64,000 bases of DNA from Aldehydirespirator sp965117015 (GCA_965117015.1 OZ220747.1:3348001-3412000), one strand, 5' to 3'; positions 41,796 to 51,326 are shown, numbered from the stretch's first letter. Numbers and translations: made by a program. Notes: generated by a model not told the origin, from the sequence alone.

Positions 41796-42740
41796 CTACC
41801 CGCTCGGCCTCTGGATTGGGAGAGCTTCGGCGGCAGCGCGCTTCCAGGTGGACAGGGCGTCGGCGGGGGTCGTTGGGGCGTCGAGCCAACGGATGCGGGG
41901 GTCGCGGCGGAACCAACGCTCTTGGCGGCGGGCGAACCGGCGGGTGCGCACGACGGCAAGCGCCAGCGCCTCTTCAAGGGTCGTCTCCCCCTGCACATGG
42001 CGTAGCAGCTCCTTGTAGCCGAGGGCCTGGGAGGCGGTGCGCGAGATCGGCGCCTCGGCCAGCGTTCGCACCTCGTCGAGGAATCCGTCGGCCATCTGTT
42101 GTTGGTATCGGGCTGTGATGCGGTCGTCGAGCCGCTCCCGGTCCCAGCGCAGGCCCACCTGCACGAACGGCGTGGGCGGGTAGTGCCCTAGGCCCGGACC
42201 GTAGGACGAGAAGGGCTCGCCGCTGCCGATCGTGACCTCCAGGGCGCGAACGATCCTGCGCCGGTTGGCTGACTCCATGCGGCCAGCGGCGACCGGGTCG
42301 AGATCCGCTAGGCGGCGATGCAGGGCCGCGGTGTCGGGCTCGGTCTCCAGCTCGGCCCGAACCTCCAGGTAGCGGCCGGGGATCTTCAGATCGTCGATCA
42401 CGGCCCGCACGTACAGGCCGGTGCCGCCCACCAGCACCGGGACAGCGCCCCGATGACGAATGTCGTCGATCGCCGTGCAGGCCTGCGCCTGGAGTTCGGC
42501 CACCGCGAACTCCTCGGAAGGGTCGACCAGATCGATCATGTGGTGGGGCACCTCGGCCTGCTCGGCGGCGGTGGGGGTGGCCGTGCCGATATCCATGCCC
42601 CGATACACCTGCATCGAGTCCAGCGCCACGATCTCGGCGCTGCCGCCGACCAGACGAGCCACGCCCATCGCCAGGTCCGACTTGCCGGAGGCGGTAGAGC
42701 CGACGATCACCAGGGGCCGCTCCCCCAGCGCCGTCGTCAC
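41796..42740 (-). CDS. miaA: tRNA dimethylallyltransferase
   Basis: Adds dimethylallyl to N6 of A37 in tRNAs reading U-starting codons. VIVGSTASGKSDLA is the P-loop, VALDSMQVYRGMDIGTATP the tRNA and prenyl-binding segment, and LVGGTGLYVRAVIDDL the third motif. GTG 42740 (following GAGGAGG right after the miaB stop) gives 314 residues; a frame from 42788 overlaps miaB by 41 bp and is less likely. It acts just before MiaB on the same base. Confidence 0.93.
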   Translation of the reverse strand: MTTALGERPLVIVGSTASGKSDLAMGVARLVGGSAEIVALDSMQVYRGMDIGTATPTAAEQAEVPHHMIDLVDPSEEFAVAELQAQACTAIDDIRHRGAVPVLVGGTGLYVRAVIDDLKIPGRYLEVRAELETEPDTAALHRRLADLDPVAAGRMESANRRRIVRALEVTIGSGEPFSSYGPGLGHYPPTPFVQVGLRWDRERLDDRITARYQQQMADGFLDEVRTLAEAPISRTASQALGYKELLRHVQGETTLEEALALAVVRTRRFARRQERWFRRDPRIRWLDAPTTPADALSTWKRAAAEALPIQRPSG

Positions 42741-42747
42741 CGCCTCC

Positions 42748-44265
42748 TCAAACGGCCGCGACGGGAATGAGGCGCCGGGCGGGCTCAATGCTCGGCGCGG
42801 CTTCCAGCGACGGCGGTTCCTCGATGCTGACCAGCTCTCCCTGAAGGAAGTTGGCCGCGGCGGCGGTGACCTTGATCCGGGCGTAGGTGCCGGTCGGCGG
42901 CACTCCGCCGGGCGGCGACCCGAAGTGCACCAGGGTGTTGCGTCGGGTGCGCCCGGTGGTGACGGCCGGGTCCTTCTTGCTGGGCCCCTCGACGACGGCC
43001 TCCTCGATCCTGCCGACGCGGGCCTCGTTGGCGAGCCGGCTGGAGCGTTCGATCACCCGCCGCAGCCGCTCGTAGCGAGCCACGGACACCTCGTGGGGCA
43101 CGAACCGGTCGCCCATGCCGGCCGCGGCCGTGCCCGGCCGGGGCGAGAAGATGAACGTGAAGGCGCTGTCGTAGCGGGCCTCAGCCGCCACCTCCAGGGT
43201 CTGCTCGAAATCGCGTTCGGTCTCGCCGGGGAACCCGACGATGATGTCGGTGGAAACGGCCAAGTCGTCGACCTCCTCCCGGGCGGCTCGCAGCCGCTCC
43301 AGGTAGCGCTCCGCCGTGTATCCCCGCTGCATTGCCCGAAGCACGGCGTCGCTGCCCGACTGCAGCGGTAGGTGCAGGTGCTCGCACACGGCCGGGACCT
43401 CGGCCATGGCCGCGATCGTCTCGGGACGCAGGTCCTTGGGATGCGGGCTGGTGAAGCGCACCCGCCGGATGCCGTCGATCTCCCCCGCCGCTCGCAGCAG
43501 GTCGGCGAACAGGGGCCGGGCCCGCCGGTCGGCGGTCCAGCCCTCACCGCACCACCAAGCGTCGTCGCCCGTGGACGGAACCCGCTCGTTGCCATTGCCG
43601 TTGGTGCTCCCCCGGCGCGACAGGGCCAGATCCCGGCCATAGCTGTTGACGTTCTGACCCAGCAGAGTGATTTCGCTGACGCCGCTTGCGGCCAGGTCCC
43701 GCACCTCGTCGACCAGTTCACCGAAGGGGCGGCTGATCTCGGGGCCCCGCACCGCGGGCACGATGCAGAAGGTGCAGCTGTTGTCGCATCCGATCTGGAT
43801 CGTGACCCAGGCGGAATGGGCGGCTTCCCGCCGCACAGGCAGAGCCGACGGGAACGCCTCGGTGTCCTCGCGGACCGTCTCGGTGAGGATCTCCACCACC
43901 GGACCGTGTTGCCGAGCGTGGTCGATGAGCTCGGCCGCCCGGTGCACGTTGTGGGTGCCGAACACCACATCAACATGGCCGGCACGCTCGCGGACTAGGT
44001 CGCGGTCCTTCTGGGCGAGGCATCCGGCCACCGCGATCAGCGCGCCGGGACGCTTCGCCTTCACGGCCTTGAGCCGGCCCAGGGCGCCGTACAGCTTGTT
44101 GTCGGCGTTCTCCCGGATGCAGCAGGTGTTGAGCACCATCACGTCGGCCTCCTCCAAGGCGGAGGCGCGCTGGTACCCGTCATCCTCGAGCAGGCCCGCG
44201 ATCCTCTCGGAGTCGTGCTCGTTCATCTGGCACCCGAAGGTGCGGATGGCGTAGGTCCTACCCAC
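42748..44265 (-). CDS. miaB: tRNA-2-methylthio-N6-dimethylallyladenosine synthase
   Basis: Radical SAM methylthiotransferase that adds the 2-methylthio group to i6A37. N-terminal UPF0004 domain (TFGCQMNEHDSERIAGLLEDDGY, with Cys at about 12, 48 and 82), radical SAM cluster CDNSCTFCIVP (about 157-163) and C-terminal TRAM domain (about 430-490). An insertion rich in Gly, Asn and Ser (NGNGNERVPSTGDDAWWC, about 220-240) is longer than usual. The recX gene that often sits upstream is absent. Confidence 0.94.
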   Translation of the reverse strand: MGRTYAIRTFGCQMNEHDSERIAGLLEDDGYQRASALEEADVMVLNTCCIRENADNKLYGALGRLKAVKAKRPGALIAVAGCLAQKDRDLVRERAGHVDVVFGTHNVHRAAELIDHARQHGPVVEILTETVREDTEAFPSALPVRREAAHSAWVTIQIGCDNSCTFCIVPAVRGPEISRPFGELVDEVRDLAASGVSEITLLGQNVNSYGRDLALSRRGSTNGNGNERVPSTGDDAWWCGEGWTADRRARPLFADLLRAAGEIDGIRRVRFTSPHPKDLRPETIAAMAEVPAVCEHLHLPLQSGSDAVLRAMQRGYTAERYLERLRAAREEVDDLAVSTDIIVGFPGETERDFEQTLEVAAEARYDSAFTFIFSPRPGTAAAGMGDRFVPHEVSVARYERLRRVIERSSRLANEARVGRIEEAVVEGPSKKDPAVTTGRTRRNTLVHFGSPPGGVPPTGTYARIKVTAAAANFLQGELVSIEEPPSLEAAPSIEPARRLIPVAAV

Positions 44266-44337
44266 GCCCCCAGGCTACGGCGTCGAGGCCTTCCGGGCTG
44301 CGGTCACCCGCCGGCTCGCCGGAAGTGTCGAGGGGAG

Positions 44338-45393
44338 CTAGGCGACGGATCCCGCCCTGTCGGGAGAGCCGTCGTAGGTCGCCGGAGTGTCGGGCTGCTC
44401 GGGTTCGGGCTCGGGCATGACGGCCCGCCAGACCAGGTCGGAGATCTCGACCATCAGCTCGGGGTTGTCCTGCAGGAACGCCTTGGCGTTCTCGCGCCCC
44501 TGGCCGAGCTGCTCGCCGTCGTAGGTGTACCAGGCTCCGGACTTCTTCACGATGGACTCCGTGACGGCCAGGTCCAGCACCGAGCCCTCCCGGGAGATGC
44601 CCTGGCCGTACATGATGTCGAACTCGGCCTGCTTGAACGGCGGGGCGCACTTGTTCTTCACCACCTTCACCCGGGTGCGGTTGCCCACCACCTCCATGCC
44701 GTTCTTGATCGCCTCGATCCGGCGGATGTCGAGCCGTACCGACGAGTAGAACTTGAGGGCCCGGCCGCCGGGCGTGGTCTCCGGTGAGCCGAACATCACC
44801 CCGATCTTCTCACGCAGCTGGTTGATGAAGATGCAGATGGTGTTGGACTTGTTGAGGTTGGAGGTGAGCTTGCGCAGGGCCTGCGACATGAGCCTGGCCT
44901 GCAGGCCGACGTGGGTGTCGCCCATGTCGCCCTCGAGCTCGGCCCGCGGGGTGAGCGCGGCCACCGAGTCGATCACCACCACGTCGAGCGCCCCGGAGCG
45001 GATCAGCATGTCGGTGATCTCCAGGGCCTGCTCGCCGGTGTCGGGTTGGGAGATGAGCAGCTCGTCGATGTCCACGCCGATGGCCTTGGCGTAGATCGGG
45101 TCCATGGCGTGCTCGGCGTCCACGTAGGCGCAGATGCCGCCGTTGCGCTGAGCCTCGGCCACCACGTGGGTGGCCAGGGTGGTCTTGCCCGAGGACTCCG
45201 GGCCGTATATCTCGGTGACCCGGCCCCGGGGCAGGCCCCCGATGCCGAGGGCCAGGTCCAGCGACAGCGCCCCCGTCGGGATCGCCTCGATGTTCATGGC
45301 GGCCTTCTCGCCCATCTTCATGACCGAGCCCTGGCCGAACTGCTTGTCGATCTGGCTCATGGCCATGTCGAGTGCCTTGTGTCGATCGTCCAC
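44338..45393 (-). CDS. recA: Recombinase RecA
   Basis: Strand-exchange protein and coprotease for LexA. GTG 45393 has AGGAG 8 bases upstream. Walker A is GPESSGKTTLA (about 64), followed by VVIDSVAALTPRAELEGDMGD, the L1/L2 DNA-binding loops and FINQLREKIGVMFGSPE; the C-terminus ends in an acidic EPEPEQP stretch. No intein is present (351 residues). An SOS promoter lies 150-180 bp upstream. Confidence 0.97.
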   Translation of the reverse strand: MDDRHKALDMAMSQIDKQFGQGSVMKMGEKAAMNIEAIPTGALSLDLALGIGGLPRGRVTEIYGPESSGKTTLATHVVAEAQRNGGICAYVDAEHAMDPIYAKAIGVDIDELLISQPDTGEQALEITDMLIRSGALDVVVIDSVAALTPRAELEGDMGDTHVGLQARLMSQALRKLTSNLNKSNTICIFINQLREKIGVMFGSPETTPGGRALKFYSSVRLDIRRIEAIKNGMEVVGNRTRVKVVKNKCAPPFKQAEFDIMYGQGISREGSVLDLAVTESIVKKSGAWYTYDGEQLGQGRENAKAFLQDNPELMVEISDLVWRAVMPEPEPEQPDTPATYDGSPDRAGSVA

Positions 45394-45710
45394 GTTCTTC
45401 TCCTATGTCTGTGCCCACTTGGGCGGTTGAATGTCTGATGGCCTCTCGGCGAGTCGGGGATGCTTGGCGAACCTACGCGGGGGGTGTGACAGGCCCGGCC
45501 GGGCACCGTTGTTCCTCGTGCAGCTTACGACAGTGTAGTTACCGACACGGTAGTTGCGAACATGTGTTCAGTCAAGCACCTGCGAGCAGGGATCGAGCGG
45601 GCCGGCAGCACTCGCATCAAGGCACTGCGGGATTCGATTCGCCGGCCGGGAACCATACGAAGCCCGTGTGCGTTGCCTACCGTAGAGCAGTACAGGAGAA
45701 AGGCAACACG
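45394..45710. other. Intergenic region recA-msrB (317 bp)
   Basis: The longest gene-free stretch in the window. It holds the recA promoter and SOS box (45547-45575) and, close to its right end, AGGAGAAAGG, the ribosome site of msrB. The part nearest to recA (45400-45540) is a long untranslated leader with no open frame worth noting. I see no stable hairpin or RNA gene. Confidence 0.7.
45547..45575 (-). promoter_or_regulatory. recA promoter with embedded LexA box
   Basis: On the minus strand TTGACT (45575-45570) and TACCGT (45552-45547) are separated by exactly 17 bp, a good sigma-A-type promoter. The LexA box CGAACATGTGTTCA (45557-45570) fills the spacer and overlaps the last base of the -35 hexamer, so bound LexA would block RNA polymerase. 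The transcript leader to recA would be about 150 nt. Confidence 0.8.
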
Positions 45711-46202
45711 ATGCTCCGGCGAATCCTCGGATCAAGGCGCCGAACACAATCGCCTGCAGATCAGAACCACAGAAAGGCATCCCCCATGACCTCCCAGACC
45801 TCCCCCGCCCGCCAGACCTTCGACGACGCCGATCTGCGGGACCGCCTCACCCCCCAGCAATACCAGGTCACCCAACAGGCCGGCACCGAGCGGGCCTTCA
45901 CCGGCGCGTACTGGAACTGCCACGACGACGGCACCTACCACTGCATCGTCTGCGACGTCCCCCTCTTCTCCAGCGACACCAAGTACGAGTCCGGCACCGG
46001 CTGGCCCAGCTTCTGGGAGGCGCTCGACTCCGATGCGGTCGAGATCCACACCGACCGCAGCTTCGGAATGGTCCGCGAGGAGGCTGTCTGCGCCAACTGC
46101 GGCGCCCACCTCGGCCACCGGTTCCCGGACGGCCCCCAGCCCACCGGCGACCGCTACTGCATGAACTCCGCCTCGCTGCGCCTGGAGCGCACCGCCGACT
46201 GA
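45711..46202 (+). CDS. msrB: Peptide-methionine (R)-S-oxide reductase
   Basis: Repairs Met-R-sulfoxide. Zinc-binding CIVC and CANC pairs, GTGWPSFWEAL, GHRFPDGP and catalytic RYCMNSASL are all present, so this is a selenium-free MsrB. ATG 45711 has the strong AGGAGAAAGG upstream and gives 163 residues with a 25-residue basic extension (MLRRILGSRRR); ATG 45786, with AAAGG, would give the standard 138-residue core. It is divergent from recA and may share its regulatory region. Confidence 0.92.
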   Translation: MLRRILGSRRRTQSPADQNHRKASPMTSQTSPARQTFDDADLRDRLTPQQYQVTQQAGTERAFTGAYWNCHDDGTYHCIVCDVPLFSSDTKYESGTGWPSFWEALDSDAVEIHTDRSFGMVREEAVCANCGAHLGHRFPDGPQPTGDRYCMNSASLRLERTAD

Positions 46203-46219
46203 CAGCCGCGCTCGCTCTA

Positions 46220-47014
46220 CTAGGGCACTGCGAGGGTCAGCAACTCCGCGCCGTTGACTTCGACGGTGTAGGTGTCGCCGGCCGCCAACTCCTCGCCCAC
46301 GCTGCCCAAGTGCACGTACGCGTCCAGCTCCAGGGTCCGGTCGGAGCAGTCGATCGCCCAGGGAGTGGGAGCCGGCACCCACGCCGTCACGTCGACGACG
46401 ATGCGGCTGCCGTCGATCCTGACCTCCTCGCGGCCGATCCGGTAGCAGCCGTCGACTTCGGAAATGGCGAACAGCACGTGGGCGAAGGCCTGCTCACCCT
46501 CCCAGATCACCTCCGCATCGGTGACATGGACCGGAGCCTCCACCGGCCTGCGGTCCTCGGCGCTCCACTCTCCCTCGACCATCTCCGGCGGCGGCTCGAC
46601 CAGCACCAGCACCATGTCCACCTTCGTCGGGCTGCGGTTGGTGATCACGTCGTAGGCGGTGTCGTTGATGAAGGCCAGGCGACCGTCGGACTCCTCGATC
46701 CGGGCCGACACCGAGTAGACGTTCCTGGAGTCGATGTCGTCGGGGTCGTAGGGAACCTTGAACTTGATCGGGACCTGGCCCGGATCGGAGATGACCTGCT
46801 CCGCGATCAGCTCCGCGGCGGCGTCCGCATACGACGTGTCCCGGATCTGGACAATCAGCGTGGCGCCCGGCGTCAGCGCGATCCGCTCCCGATAGGTCAC
46901 CGTCCCCGACACGGATGAGCCGCCGCCGAATACTCCAACATGGACGCCGCAACTTGTGGCAACCAAACCGATGATGGCGGCGAGCAGAGTTGCCATCTTG
47001 CGGAAATGGCTCAT
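46220..47014 (-). CDS. YbaY-like lipoprotein (YscW domain)
   Basis: ATG 47014 has AGGAG 8 bases upstream. The 264-residue precursor has a lipoprotein signal (MATLLAAIIGLVATSC) and a YbaY/YscW-type beta domain from about 33 to 145 (VSGTVTYRERIALTPGATLIVQIRDTSYADAAAELIAEQVI, IKFKVPYDPDDID, YSVSARIEESDGRLAFINDTAYDVIT). The last 110 residues form a second unknown domain. Family function is not settled. Convergent with msrB. Confidence 0.8.
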   Translation of the reverse strand: MSHFRKMATLLAAIIGLVATSCGVHVGVFGGGSSVSGTVTYRERIALTPGATLIVQIRDTSYADAAAELIAEQVISDPGQVPIKFKVPYDPDDIDSRNVYSVSARIEESDGRLAFINDTAYDVITNRSPTKVDMVLVLVEPPPEMVEGEWSAEDRRPVEAPVHVTDAEVIWEGEQAFAHVLFAISEVDGCYRIGREEVRIDGSRIVVDVTAWVPAPTPWAIDCSDRTLELDAYVHLGSVGEELAAGDTYTVEVNGAELLTLAVP

Positions 47015-47125
47015 GGACGCGCTCCTGTGAGTGTCGCGGCGTGTCCCTTTGGACACGCTCACACCTATGACGCTGCGAAACCGGCGCCGGTTCCCCATCC
47101 ATGATGTCGGCCATACGCTCAGGCC

Positions 47126-48124
47126 GTGCGGACCATCGACGCCCGATCACTGGACGACACAGAGTTCGCGGCCGCGCTCGAGCTCCAGCAGGCGGTGGAC
47201 CGCGAGCGCGACCCCGACATGCCCGTCACGCCGGCCGCCGAGCTGCGGGCCGTCTTCGACGACGCCACCGACCATTGCCGCCACGAGCGGGTGGTCGCCT
47301 TCGAAGCCGGCCGGGCCGCCGCCATCGGGCATGTGGAGTTGACGGTCGACCCCGCCAACGCGGCCATGGCCGGGGTGGAGATCACACCCGCGCCCGAGCA
47401 GGTGTCGGCCGCCGTGCTGTCCGAACTCCTGCGGACGGCTCGCGCCGACGGGCGCAACTCGGTCATCGCCTGGGGGGACCACACCCCCGACGCTGACAGC
47501 TTCTGGACCGCCCTGGGCGCCGAGCTGCGCTACACAGAGCAGGAGTCCCGTCTCGACATGGCCGCGGTGGACCCCCGACTCATGGCCCAGTGGGTCGAGG
47601 CCAGTCCCGCTGATCTGGAACTCGTTCATTGGGCCCGCCGCTGCCCCGACCAGTGGATCGACGCGCTAGTGGCGACGGCCAACGCGATGAACGACGCCCC
47701 CACCGACGACCTCGACATCGCCGACACCATCGTTGACAGGGCCATGGTGAAGGCCGAGATCGAGGCCCGCAACGCCCGAGGACTGGAGTATCGGGGCGTG
47801 CTGGCGGTCACCGCCGAAGGCGAGGCGGCCGGCACCACCGAGGTCTTCGTCAACCGCCACCGGCCGGCGGCCTCGTGGCAGTGGTCCACCGTGGTGCTGC
47901 CCGCCTACCGGGGACGGAGCATCGGGCGCTGGATGAAGGCGTCGATGTGGCAGCGGCTGCGGGCCACCGAGCCCGAAGTGGCGTGGCTGCAGACCGGCAA
48001 CGCGTCCAGCAACGCCCACATGCTGGCCATCAACAACGAGATGGGCTTCAAGCCCACCCACCTGATGGGCTGCTGGCAGGCGGACCTCGACACCCTTGAG
48101 ACCGGGCTCAGCCGTCGCGGGTGA
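47126..48124 (+). CDS. GNAT-fold acetyltransferase, two-domain
   Basis: The 332-residue protein begins at GTG 47126. It has two GNAT-like halves. The second carries the acetyl-CoA loop VVLPAYRGRSIGRWMKA (about 256-272, RGxxIG) and NASSNAHMLAINNEMGFKP at its end. The first half has degraded motifs. The arrangement resembles mycothiol-synthase-type tandem GNATs, but the substrate cannot be named. Its 3' end overlaps cinA by 17 bp tail to tail. Confidence 0.82.
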   Translation: MRTIDARSLDDTEFAAALELQQAVDRERDPDMPVTPAAELRAVFDDATDHCRHERVVAFEAGRAAAIGHVELTVDPANAAMAGVEITPAPEQVSAAVLSELLRTARADGRNSVIAWGDHTPDADSFWTALGAELRYTEQESRLDMAAVDPRLMAQWVEASPADLELVHWARRCPDQWIDALVATANAMNDAPTDDLDIADTIVDRAMVKAEIEARNARGLEYRGVLAVTAEGEAAGTTEVFVNRHRPAASWQWSTVVLPAYRGRSIGRWMKASMWQRLRATEPEVAWLQTGNASSNAHMLAINNEMGFKPTHLMGCWQADLDTLETGLSRRG

Positions 48125-49400
48125 GAAGCCGGGTTCGCAGCAGGTTGAGAGCGGTGATCGTCGAGAGCTGACGGACCATGGTCCGGGCCATGTTGAAGCG
48201 CACCCTGACCGCCTCGCCGCCACCGCCGAGATGCAGGCCGATCCAGACTGTGCCCGGCTCGGCGCCCTCGTGGCTCTCGGGGCCGGCCGCACCGGTCGTG
48301 GCCAGGCCCACGTCGGCGTCCAGCACCCGGCAGGCTCCGGCCGCCATGGCCAGCGCCATCTCCTCGCTGACCGCGTTCACGTCGGGCGCACCCAGCACAC
48401 CCGTCTTGAGCACACGGTCGTACGGCACGACCGCCCCCTTCAGAACGTCGCTCGCGCCGGGCACCTCAGTCAGGCGAGCGGCGATCAGCCCTCCGGTCAC
48501 CGACTCGGCCAGTCCCAGGGTGAGGCCCCGCGCTCGCATCAGGGCCAGCACCACCGACTCCATGGTGTCGTCGTCGGCCCCGAACACCGCCTCACCGATG
48601 ACGGCCCGCGCCCTCGACTCCACTCCCGACAGCACCCTCCGAGCCGTCTCGTCATCGGCCGCCTTGGCGGTGATGCGGACCTTGAGCCCCTCCATGCCGC
48701 TGGCCAGGAAGGCGATGGTGGCCTCGCCGGTGGCGTCGAGGCGGCTCATCTCCGGTCCCAGCAGCTCGGCCAGACCCGACTCCGAGTAGCCCCAGGTGCG
48801 CAGCGTCCGGCTGCGTATCACGCTCCGCTCGCCCGCCCGGGCCTGCAGGTCGGGCAGCACGCACTCGCTGACCATCTTCTGCATCTCCCAGGGCACGCCG
48901 GGAACGGCGTATATCACCTTCTCGCCGCCTCCGGCCCCACCGCCGCCGGGAGAACCCGCGGACCCCCCGTCTCGCCTCACCGGGCAGATCAGTCCGGGAG
49001 CGGTACCGGGCTGCACGTCCATCACCCGAGCGCCGGCCGGCACGTCGGCCTGCTGGAGGTTGTTGGCCGGCATCTGCCGGTCGCGCCGGTAGAACATCGA
49101 TCTGATCCGCTCGGCCACGGCGTCGTCGCGGTGCAGCTCCACGCCCATCACGGCCGCGATCGCGTCGCGGGTGATGTCGTCGGGGGTGGGGCCGAGCCCG
49201 CCGCATACGATCACTGCGTCGCTGCGGTCCAGCGCCTGCTCGAGCGCGGCGGTCATACGGCCGAGGTTGTCGCCGACCTTGGTCTGGAAGTGGCTGTCGA
49301 TGCCTGCCAGCGCGAGCTGCTCCCCGATCCACGACGAGTTGGTGTCGACGATCTGGCCGAGCAGCAACTCGGTCCCGATCGCCACCACCTCGCACTTCAC
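48108..49400 (-). CDS. cinA: CinA family protein (NMN deamidase/ADP-ribose pyrophosphatase)
   Basis: Two-domain CinA of 430 residues. The N-terminal MoCF-like domain (GTELLLGQIVDTNSSWIGEQLALAGID and GGLGPTPDDITRDAI) is the ADP-ribose pyrophosphatase part. The C-terminal domain (about 275-425: LGLAESVTGGLIAARLTEVPGASDVLKGAVVPYD and VGLATTGAAGP) is the NMN deamidase. It follows pgsA by 33 bp, the standard pgsA-cinA order upstream of recA; the regulator clgR often between them and recA is absent. Confidence 0.92.
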   Translation of the reverse strand: MKCEVVAIGTELLLGQIVDTNSSWIGEQLALAGIDSHFQTKVGDNLGRMTAALEQALDRSDAVIVCGGLGPTPDDITRDAIAAVMGVELHRDDAVAERIRSMFYRRDRQMPANNLQQADVPAGARVMDVQPGTAPGLICPVRRDGGSAGSPGGGGAGGGEKVIYAVPGVPWEMQKMVSECVLPDLQARAGERSVIRSRTLRTWGYSESGLAELLGPEMSRLDATGEATIAFLASGMEGLKVRITAKAADDETARRVLSGVESRARAVIGEAVFGADDDTMESVVLALMRARGLTLGLAESVTGGLIAARLTEVPGASDVLKGAVVPYDRVLKTGVLGAPDVNAVSEEMALAMAAGACRVLDADVGLATTGAAGPESHEGAEPGTVWIGLHLGGGGEAVRVRFNMARTMVRQLSTITALNLLRTRLLTRDG

Positions 49401-49433
49401 GACTGCGTCACCGCCAGCACTGTTCGGACGCGC

Positions 49434-50021
49434 CTAGGAACGGGACCGCGCTCGCACCGACCGGCCATCGAGCATGTACTGCAGTCCGGTGACCACCGTG
49501 AACACCACCGCCACCCAGAGTGCGACGGTCAGCACCAGGTCTGCATCCTCCAGGGTCGGCATGATCGCCATCGCCAGGGCCAACGCCTGCACGGAAGTCT
49601 TGTACTTGGCGGACCGTCGGGCCGGTATGGACACCCCTTCTCCCGCCCACCGGGCCCTCCAGGCGGTGATTCCGAGCTCGCGGAAGGCCAGAATCGTCAC
49701 CGGCACCCACCAGTAGCGCTCCACGGCCACCAGGCAGAAAGCCGCCCCGAGCACCACGACCTTGTCGGCCAGCGGATCGAGGAAGGCGCCGCTGCGGCTG
49801 GTGACGTTGGCCCGGCGGGCCACCCGCCCGTCGAAGAAGTCGGTGCCGGCCATGGCGACGCCCAGGCCGAAAGCGGCCCACGACGCCCCCCGGCTCTGCT
49901 CGGCTTGGAGGATCAGCAGGAATAGCACCGGCGCGAACAGCAGGCGGGCGAGCGTCAGCAGGTTGGCGGGGTGAAGCAGGCTGGCCTGCGCCGGCGCCTC
50001 CGCTCCGCCCGAGGCGCTCAC
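49434..50021 (-). CDS. pgsA: CDP-diacylglycerol-glycerol-3-phosphate phosphatidyltransferase
   Basis: Membrane enzyme that makes phosphatidylglycerol phosphate. The CDP-alcohol phosphotransferase motif DG-x2-AR-x8-G-x3-D-x3-D is exactly matched in the segment that starts FFDGRVARR and ends FLDPLADK (about 63-85). Four to five membrane segments, 195 residues. It overlaps rimO by 4 bp. Confidence 0.93.
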   Translation of the reverse strand: MSASGGAEAPAQASLLHPANLLTLARLLFAPVLFLLILQAEQSRGASWAAFGLGVAMAGTDFFDGRVARRANVTSRSGAFLDPLADKVVVLGAAFCLVAVERYWWVPVTILAFRELGITAWRARWAGEGVSIPARRSAKYKTSVQALALAMAIMPTLEDADLVLTVALWVAVVFTVVTGLQYMLDGRSVRARSRS

Positions 50022-51325
50022 GCCGCCTCCAGGTCGCAGCCGGTCGCGGCGGTGACGGTCACCTTCGCGAAGGTACCCGCGGTCAGGCCGGCAGGCACAT
50101 GGACCACACCGTCGATCTCCGGGGCTTCACGGTGAGTCCGGCCGGCGCCCGGCTCGTCCACCAGCACCTCCACCCGCCGGCCGACCAGCAGGTCGCGGCG
50201 CCGGGCGGTGATGGCGTCCTGCAGCTCGCCGAGCTCGGCCAGCCGCTCGGAGCGCAGGCCCTCGTCCACCTTGCCCTCCAGGCCGGCCGAGTAGGTGCCG
50301 TCCTCCTCGGAGTAGGCGAAGAACCCGCACCAGTCGAGCTGGGCCTCATCCACGAAGCGCAGCAGCAGGTCATGGTCCTCCTCGGTCTCACCGGGGTAGC
50401 CGACGATGAAGTTCGACCGGAAGGCCGCCTCCGGCTCGCGCCGGCGGATTGCTTCGATCCGGGCCAGGAACCGCTGGCCGTCGCCCCACCGGCGCATGCG
50501 GCGCAGCAAGGGCGCCGAGACGTGCTGGAGCGACAGGTCGAAGTAGGGGACGCCGGTGGCGCAGATGGCGTCTATCAGGGTGTCGTTGAGGTCCGACGGG
50601 TACAGGTACAGCAGGCGGGTACGGGCGGCGCGCTCCGACACGGCCGCTACCAGCGGCACGATGCGGCGCTCACCGGAGCCCTGGTCCCGGCCGTAGGAGG
50701 CGAGGTCCTGGGCCACCAGTACGATCTCGACCGCGTCGAGCTGCTCGACCTCCGCCAGGATCTGCTCGAGGGTGCGGCTGCGCTGGGGACCGCGGAAGCT
50801 GGGGATGGCGCAGAAGCCGCAGGCGCGGTCGCATCCCTCCGCGATCTTCACGTATGCCCATGGGCGGGCCGACGGCGGCCGGGGCAGGTTCAGCAGGTCG
50901 AACGCCGGGATCGGGCGAGCGGTCCGCCGGCCCAGCTCTACCGGCACACCAGCGGGCTCGGGCGGCGCCGAGGACCTGGCCGCGAGCTCCATCCCGAATC
51001 CGGCTATGTGGTCGGCCTCCGGCAGGGCCTCGGCCAACTCGCCGCCGTAACGCTCCGCGAGGCAGCCGGTGACCACCAGCGAGGCGCCGGGCGCCTTGCT
51101 CTCCGAGAGGGCCAGGATCGTGTCGATCGATTCTTGGCGGGCCTCCTCCACGAAGGCACAGGTGTTGACGACCACCATGTCGGCTTCGGACGTGTCGGGA
51201 GCCGGCGACAGGCCGTCGGCGACCAGCAGTCCGGTGAGCTTGTCGGAATCGACCTGGTTCTTGGGGCACCCCAAGGTGTGAACGACGAAGGATCTGGGTC
51301 GGCCGGACATAGAAGGTGCTACCAA
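50018..51325 (-). CDS. rimO: Ribosomal protein uS12 (Asp89) methylthiotransferase
   Basis: Radical SAM enzyme that methylthiolates Asp89 of S12. N-terminal Cys motifs TLGCPKNQVDSDKLTGLL and NTCAFVEEARQESID distinguish RimO from MiaB. The SAM cluster is CDRACGFCAIP (about 163-170), and SFRGPQRSR is RimO-specific. A TRAM domain ends the 435 residues. It lies one base after the capA-like gene. Confidence 0.94.
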   Translation of the reverse strand: MVAPSMSGRPRSFVVHTLGCPKNQVDSDKLTGLLVADGLSPAPDTSEADMVVVNTCAFVEEARQESIDTILALSESKAPGASLVVTGCLAERYGGELAEALPEADHIAGFGMELAARSSAPPEPAGVPVELGRRTARPIPAFDLLNLPRPPSARPWAYVKIAEGCDRACGFCAIPSFRGPQRSRTLEQILAEVEQLDAVEIVLVAQDLASYGRDQGSGERRIVPLVAAVSERAARTRLLYLYPSDLNDTLIDAICATGVPYFDLSLQHVSAPLLRRMRRWGDGQRFLARIEAIRRREPEAAFRSNFIVGYPGETEEDHDLLLRFVDEAQLDWCGFFAYSEEDGTYSAGLEGKVDEGLRSERLAELGELQDAITARRRDLLVGRRVEVLVDEPGAGRTHREAPEIDGVVHVPAGLTAGTFAKVTVTAATGCDLEAA

Positions 51326-51326
51326 C

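Noticed and set aside
42741..42788. Longer miaA from 42788
   Set aside because: It overlaps miaB by 41 bp; GTG 42740 is directly preceded by GAGGAGG and yields a family-typical N-terminus.
48096..49925. Long open frame on the plus strand opposite cinA and pgsA
   Set aside because: Antisense shadow spanning two well-supported genes, without protein-like features.
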